From assembly GCA_003255065.1 (NCBI GenBank), contig QAOA01008219.1, forward strand, positions 11,501 to 75,500: a stretch of DNA of 64,000 nucleotides, read 5' to 3'. The number at the start of each line of letters is the position of its first letter. The first letter of the stretch is position 1. This document shows, one piece after another, positions 57,917 through 64,000 of the stretch. The notes below the pieces were generated by a model that saw nothing but the letters and a program-made list of their open reading frames with translations, ran no database searches and had not been told where the DNA came from. The translations under genes were made by a program, and so were the position numbers. The DNA is from Cercis canadensis (Eukaryota > Streptophyta > Magnoliopsida > Fabales > Fabaceae).

Positions 57917-58684
57917 TGTAACAACCTACCCGAAATTCATTACGACGCGAAAGACGGACTTAGAAAAAAAGATTTAGTTTTTCGAAAAGAAAACTTGGAG
58001 TAAACACCAATTGTATTAGAAAAATCCTTTCTTATTAAAAAAAAAAAGTCTCCAAACCAGATAGAGTTCAAGAGTCAGTTTGTGTATGGAAAAAGTGTTA
58101 GGCACCCTAAAACACCCGTCTAAAAAATGATTACCCGAAATTAGTAGTGCGAATCATAAAATGGCCAAAACTGTATTTGAATTATCCCTATAAAAGTATG
58201 CAGATATTTTTAAGTTTAAAACAAAAAGAAAAGTAGAATATTTATAAAAGTGAATTCGCCTTATAATTTTTGGTGGCTACGTATCCTTAAGTAGGAATCA
58301 GAACCCTCATAATTCTTAAAAAGAAAGGGTTTAAAAGTAAAGAAATAGAAAACTTGATAACATGGGATCATTGAAGGCTTAGAGCCAAAATCAAGTAAAA
58401 TGCCTACTAACCCCTTAGATAAGATCAAAGTCTACATAGTTCGCTTTAAAAATAATTTTTTTGAAAAAGAGATTTTGAGAAAATGAACCAATCTCAATTC
58501 TAGCTCAAAACTTATAAGTCTTTATAGAGAGCATGCAAAAAGGGATTATAACAAAGCATTAAACATTTTTAACAAACACTCACTTGGAAGAAAATTAAAC
58601 ATGCAATGCATGAGGATGCAAATCTTATATCATACATCTCTATTAGGCAAGAAAATAAATATGCAACGCATGATGCAACTAATG

Positions 58685-58825
58685 CGACTTAAGTCCTTCC
58701 ATCCGTTCCTCGCATATCGTGCCCTCTAGATGGTGTTTATCCTTACCTAGGAACGATAGGGTGGGCCACCTAATATGTAGATGGATCGCCCTTTCCCTTC
58801 ATGATAGGTAAGGGGCCAATGGAAA
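58685..58825. repeat. Dispersed repeat shared with 35330-35470
   Basis: Same-orientation copy with CCTTACCTAGGAACGATAGG and ATGATAGGTAAGGGGCC. Confidence 0.75.
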
Positions 58826-60442
58826 CTACGCGACAGATATATATCACATGAATGCACATGCGTGATTTTATAAAATTATACAATTGTTTGGGGAGAGGGA
58901 ATTGAAATACAATTAAAAAAAAATTGCCCTCTAGCCCAACGTCTCCAACTTGTCTCCAAACTTCCATTTCAAAATGGAGCTTCACTTGCCTCATATAGAC
59001 TCGCCAAAATCAACATAGAAAGGAGAAGGACTTAGGGAAATATCAAACCACAAAAAAAAAAATGAGAAGACAGTTAGATGACAATATAAAGAAAAAGAAA
59101 CAACTTAAACAATCATTACCATTAAAATCAATTTTTTGGTAGAAATAAACGAAAATCCAACAAAAGGCTATGCAAAAATAAGAAAATAACATCTATAGAG
59201 CGAAAGGGCAGCAAAGTGAACCAATTAACCACAGCAGGGCAGCAACAATTTTTTCAAGACGAAATGATACACAATTAGAGCCTAGGACAGCTCCTAAGAT
59301 GGGTCAAGATAATGCTAAAGCAGCCAAGAAAAAGAATGCATAAAACAGTCCCTTAAACCAATAAAAATGGCACCATGAAGTATATGAAATAACCAATGCC
59401 ATGACATGCAACAACCTTTAAATGATGCAGAAATAGCCAGTAAAACAAGACCAGAAACAATCTAAAAAAACTGCAAAAATAGCATGGAGATAATTGCAGA
59501 AATAAACTTAAAACAGTGAATATGACAGTGAACCAAAAGACATTGATATTAAGCTAAGTAATCTGTTTAAAATAGAATAGAAAATAACAAGAACTAACAA
59601 ATGTGTAGAGGAGTAAGTCAAGGCCCAAATCAAATCAAATTGGAGAGGAATTTAGAAATAAAACAGAACAATCCAACAAAGACACAACATGGTGCATCAA
59701 CTAGAAATTGACTTGATCCAAATGCAAAGCTATACTATTTCCTTTTTTATAAAGCCCAACATAAAATAAGACATATTTTCAAGAAAAATTCTCGAATTCT
59801 CCTTCATGAATAAGTCATTTGAGCTTTCCACAAAACCAATTATACCCATATATTTGGATATAGTGATCATGGGATGATATCAATGTCCAAAACTTTCTAA
59901 CACATCTGTGGGACAGCCATCACATATATAAATTAAGTGCAATCTAGACTTTGTAAATCCAAATATAATAAGCAAAGTGATAAACCCCACATTGGAAAGG
60001 AAAACAAGTAAGACAGCCCCTTGTTTTGAGTATTAAAAAAAAAACAGTAAGTAAATAAAACACAAAGAAGTTCAAGTGAACAAGCTTTGAAAGTGCAAGA
60101 AATTAAAGTCCAAAAGTTGTGACCTAGTGCAGTGTGATGTGGTGCTATGCTATAATTATCCAAACACCAAGAACAGTCCCTAACATTCCAAAATTAGTGC
60201 TGAAAACAAACCAGCAATAGCAAAGAAAACTATACCATATAATGGCCATATAGACAAAGAAAAACTACCTAAGATTTTCACTAGAAAGTAATTATGTGAT
60301 TTGCAAATAATGCTCAAGATGTGCTAAGGAAAAATTCTGAATAAGTCTTCAGCAAAAACCAATTAGAACACTTTTGCAAAATTATCACATATTCACCCTC
60401 TAGGGAGCTATCAACTAGTTCCAAACATCTTATGAGATTACC

Positions 60443-60443
60443 N

Positions 60444-60483
<40 letters not shown>

Positions 60484-60780
60484 ATTGCAGCCACCATGAG
60501 CAGAAAATAAACCAATCATCACACCAAAGATCAAAAGAAATAAACACTAACACTTTGAGCTCAGGTCTAAAAACAGAAAACAAATAGACATTGTAAGCTA
60601 GAAGAGAGATAGATTTAAATTAAATCATTCCAAGCAACAAGACCACTATAAAAATCATTCTACACCAAAGACTAATTTCAAGGTTCAATGCAAAAGAGAT
60701 AGTGCCAATACTATTTAAGAAATACATTCACAAAAAAAAAAAAAAAAAANAAGAAATACATTAAAAAAAAAAAAAAAAAA
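60443..60780. repeat. Poly-A runs with N characters
   Basis: A runs at 60444-60481, 60732-60749 and 60763-60781 with N at 60443 and 60750: sequencing-limited homopolymers inside the LTR-like insertion. Confidence 0.95.
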
Positions 60781-61746
60781 AACCGATATCAAAAGGAATT
60801 ACCAAAGGGATCATACAGTAAACCAGAAATCTTGGTACCGGGCATCTACCATGCTCAGTCATTCAACATAATAGATATGCAGTCAAATTTCAACAATTGA
60901 AAGGGGCTACATTAGAAAGCATCTCAAGAGAGAATTATTTGAAGTTCTAAAAATGCCAAGATCAAAGGAAAGAAATTATGAGTAACATATACAAACAAAC
61001 CATAACCAAAAGTGAAGACTTACGCATCGATTAAAAAAGAAAAATAAAAAAACTATACAATATGTACATAATTCATCAACACACAAAAATCAGAAAATAA
61101 ATAACATGGAAACACAGAACAACCTAAAATTCTTCAAAGCTGTGATATATCAACAAGAAAAATTGAAATAAGAACCAATGATATCCATTACCGAGTAGAC
61201 TCGTATTTTGCTTCATAGGGGTTATCAAGAAAACAGAAATATTTGAACATATCAGAATTAAACAGAAAACTGATTCATGCAATCTTTAAAGGGAAGAACT
61301 CCAAGAACAAAACAAGCAAAACTCAACAAAAATAAGAAGGATTTTCATAAATTACCTGAGCTTTGAGGAAAGAAATTTATCTAGGCCTTAGCTACTAGCA
61401 AAGTTGGAAAACAGAAGTGGAGAAGATTTCTTTTTGCCGTCATCTTCTTCCTCCTTGTTCTTCACCGAATGCTTCCTCCCTTTTTCCTATTGTGTTTTTT
61501 TCCTCTTGCTTTGCTCACCTCTCTATGTGTTTTTCTTTTGCTTTTGTTCTCTGAATGGGTTTCCTTGTTTTTTGGTCTCTCTTTTATCCCTTCACGCACC
61601 TAAAAAAAGAAAACTCTCCCTCTTGATTTTTTTCTTTGGCACCAGCTCCTTCCTCGAACTTTCCTTGCTCTCAATATTCTATTTCTTGCTCTTTCTTGCC
61701 CTCCTACTCTCTCACGAAGACCCATCATAAAAAGAATCCCTCTTTG

Positions 61747-61749
<3 letters not shown>

Positions 61750-61817
<68 letters not shown>

Positions 61818-62075
61818 NTTTTTTTTTTTATCTCTTTATATAAAAAGTCTCACATACACCTCACTATTTCTTATCTTCTTTTTGTTTTTTTAATTTCTTT
61901 TATTGTGTATTTCTTTTCAAAAGTCTTATACGTACTCCTATATTTCTTATCTCCTTTTGTTATTTTTTTTTCATTTTCTTTTATTGTCCTTTTCTTTTCA
62001 AAAGTCTTTATACGTACTCCTATGTTTCTTATCTCCTTTTGTTATTTTTTTCATTTTCTTTTATTGTCTTTTTTC
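61750..62075. repeat. Poly-T run (N at 61818) and three pyrimidine-rich tandem repeats
   Basis: A T run of about 80 bases is followed by roughly 80 bp units containing TTCAAAAGTCTTATACGTACTC, TTTCTTATCTCCTTTTGTTA and TTTTCTTTTATTGTC. Two units are near-identical and one is diverged. TATATAAAAA at 61836 is a possible promoter element. Confidence 0.85.
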
Positions 62076-62404
62076 TCCTTTGTCTTTTTGTATCTCTAAT
62101 TGCATTTTTTTTCAAATCCCTTTTGCACACACAAAGCATATAGAATCTAGAGCAGCACATAAAATTTATTTTTTTTCAAAAATAACCCTATGAATTAAAA
62201 ATACTAAAAATCCCTATCTAAAGCATGAAAATAAAGTAAAATGATTAGCTATAGGTTTAGAGAAAGAAATAATTTTTTTTTGTCTATTTAAATGGACTTG
62301 AAACAAAAATTAAATTTAAAAATGAGCACACATATATTATTTTTTTTTTATTTTTATGAAAAATAAAGTCCAATCAAAAAATTTTCCCAGATTGGTGTCT
62401 ACAC

Positions 62405-62409
62405 CCACC
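62405..62409 (+). repeat. 5 bp target-site duplication of the 4.5 kb insertion (CCACC), right
   Basis: See 57912-57916. Confidence 0.7.
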
Positions 62410-63677
62410 ATTGCACAGTACCAACCCGCCTTTGAAGATCTCTCTACTAAGGTAAATGGGTTGTTTGAACTTTTCTTGGTTAGTTTCTTTGTGTCTGGAT
62501 TGAAACCAGAATTGCAGAGAGCGTTCCAAATTCTACAACCCAGATCGTTGCTTCTGGCAATGGCCTTAGCTAGACTTGATGAAGCCAAATACAATGAATT
62601 ACCCAATCCCTGAAGCTACCTTGGCCTAAACCACCAATTCTCACTACCATTAGCTCCACTTCCCCTCCAGCTCTTCTACCAGCCCCACCGGTTCCCCTTC
62701 AAGCTCTTCTGCCACCACTAAACCCAGTTTCTACGAGTCCACCATCTACCTTGCCCATTTGACATTTGTCTCAAGCAAAAATTCAACTCCGTTGAGCTCA
62801 ACAATTATGTTATAATTGTGATGAGAAGTATACTAGAGGTTATCAGTGTAAGAACAAGTTTCTTCTTATGGTGGCTACAGAAGATGACAGTGATTTCCAA
62901 AATGCAGGGAAACAATTGTGGGAGACTGAAATTGCTCCTGAATTAGCAGATTTAACACTACCATCTGAATCAGAAATTAGCTTACTGGCTCTCTTGGGAC
63001 AAAACGAAGCCAAGACATTTAGACTAACAGGATTGTGCCAGGGAAAACAAGTTCAAGTGCTGATTGATGATGGCCCTACCAATTATTCATGCTGAAGTGG
63101 CAAAGCATTTGGGACTTTGCAATGCAAAGTTTCCCCATATTCAAGGTTCAAGTAGGGAGTGGAGAACTCTTGTTCTGTGATTCCATCTGCAAGGAGGTAT
63201 CCATCAACCTGCAAAACAATACATTCAAGGTAGATCTCTATGTCTTACCGATCAAGGGTGCAGACATGGTACTTGGGGTTCAGTGGTTAAGACAACTTGC
63301 CTGTTATGAAAGACTACAACCTTCTCACCATGGATTTTAAGTGGCAGCAGCAGAATGTCCATCTCCAAGGGGATACCACACCCCTGTCTTCTCCTGTCAC
63401 ATTCCAACAATTCTGTAAACTGCAAGCTGATGATTATGCCATTCCTTTCCTGCATTCCCTATATGCTCTACCTGTCCAGGACAAGCCTCCACTCAATTCC
63501 CTGCCACCTGCTATACAACCTCTATTACATGACTATCTTGCTACTCAGCTTAGGCATATAGGTAAACAGCAATGGCAAAAGGAGGTGTTGGTGCAGTGGG
63601 AATGCCTCACTCCAAAGGACTCAACTTGGGAAAACTGGGAAATCTTTAATCACACTTTTCCTAGTCTTAAGTTTTAG
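62410..63677 (+). pseudogene. Ty3/gypsy gag-protease fused to chromodomain by internal deletion
   Basis: Continues gag with LVSFFVSGLKPELQR and ILQPRSLLLAMALARLDEA, a knuckle CYNCDEKYTRGYQC (His replaced by Tyr), then protease (LIDDGPTNYS, where LIDxGST is usual, followed by a frameshift) and GADMVLGVQWLRQL. The start of reverse transcriptase appears as LPPAIQPLLHDYLA, then the sequence jumps near 63545 to the end of the chromodomain, VLVQWECLTPKDSTWENW, stopping at 63675. Nearly all of reverse transcriptase, RNase H and integrase is missing, so about 3 kb has been deleted. Several frame changes and a stop near 62611 also show inactivity. Confidence 0.88.
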
Positions 63678-63713
63678 GACAAGGTTAGTTTTGAATGGGT
63701 GACTAACACCAAA

Positions 63714-64000
63714 TGATACAAATAGAACTAATTCTAAAAACACACCAGTATAACCATTGTTTGCATAGGCAGAAAGGAACAATTGAACAATACACTGGAA
63801 AGGAAAAATGCAGAAATATCTGCAGAGCAGAATGAACAAGAAAGCAGAATGAAAATCTAACTGATAACAGTCTAAAGTAAAATTATGAAAGATATATGTT
63901 GCTCTCTATTGTATAGTCTCATTTAATTTTTATGAGATCATTTTCAGTCAATAATACTGCCCACTAAAGAAAACAATCAAAATGGATTTAAGTTTAACAA
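63714..64000 (+). mobile_element. Start of the 3' LTR of the gypsy element (cut by the window end)
   Basis: TGATACAAATAGAACTAATT starts here, 37 bases after the chromodomain stop. The first about 150 bp are the inverted complement of the last 150 bp of the 5' LTR (57280-57430). The remainder lies outside the window. An inverted LTR from a second element is an alternative. Confidence 0.6.

Larger units (their letters stand above)
57917..62404. mobile_element. 4,488 bp LTR-like insertion in the gypsy gag gene
   Basis: It begins TGTAACAACCTACCCGAAAT and ends CCAGATTGGTGTCTACAC. The ends form an imperfect inverted pair (TGTAACAACC against TGTAGACACC) as in LTR retrotransposons, and CCACC flanks it. 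There is no coding sequence. It has a block shared with 35330-35470 (58685-58825), long A-rich and T-rich stretches, and near 61836-62070 three 80 bp pyrimidine-rich repeats. The absence of genes and the lack of a second internal LTR suggest a long solo LTR. A large non-autonomous (LARD-like) element is the alternative. Confidence 0.65.

Noticed and set aside
61404..62193. Phe/Ser-rich frames in the pyrimidine-rich region
   Set aside because: They translate T-rich repeats and a poly-T run containing an N.

Overview
The window looks like AT-rich nuclear DNA from a eudicot, probably a woody plant, taken from a draft assembly. Evidence for a plant is the plant-type CACTA and Mutator transposons, Ty1/copia and chromodomain Ty3/gypsy retrotransposon remains, TATA boxes, GT-AG introns, and broken copies of typical plant genes (TRMT2-type tRNA methyltransferase, cucumisin-like subtilase). 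I cannot name the species. Most of the DNA is mobile elements nested in one another. Single N characters at 20887, 36406 and 37494 mark contig joins, and two of them are bordered by nearly identical copies of the same sequence, so part of the apparent duplication may be assembly redundancy.

Layout. 1-4633 is the right part of a CACTA element and 11087-15797 a complete second copy with a dead Transposase_24-type gene. Both carry the same LTR-like insertion, a telomere-like TTTAGGG tract and the same right flank, so they belong to a segmental duplication. Between them lie a dispersed repeat (7180-8285), a small intact gene (8438-8830) and a copia RNase H fragment. 18355-20886 and 20888-23419 are almost identical and each holds a related small gene, a hydrophobic reading frame and a 1.2 kb element with long inverted termini. 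23953-34543 is a complete 10,591 bp Mutator-like element with a perfect 9 bp target duplication, about 0.5 kb inverted termini, a transposase killed by five stops and a frameshift, and an apparently intact two-exon GRF zinc-finger/coiled-coil/membrane-anchor gene on the other strand.

34.5-41.4 kb holds a copia gag-protease scrap, repeats and a multi-exon tRNA (uracil-5-)-methyltransferase pseudogene. 41473-43575 is a roughly 190 bp tandem repeat with an 808 bp higher-order unit. 44-50 kb holds another Mutator terminus beside a membrane-protein fragment, an LTR-like promoter region, tandem duplications and a SINE candidate. 50-54.5 kb holds a CACTA-like end, a subtilase pseudogene and a decayed relative of the small gene at 8.4 kb. 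The last 8 kb is a 5'-truncated LINE fragment followed by a gypsy element that is internally deleted and split by a 4,488 bp insertion.

The best candidate for something undescribed is the small gene family at 8438-8830, 19922-20155 and 22454-22687, with a decayed member near 53.5 kb. Its proteins have no family I recognise. They share an 18-residue Gly/Asn-rich motif of the form NIxGxINNFxxIxGxxNG, present twice in the longest protein. The members share promoter architecture and downstream sequence. Function is unknown.
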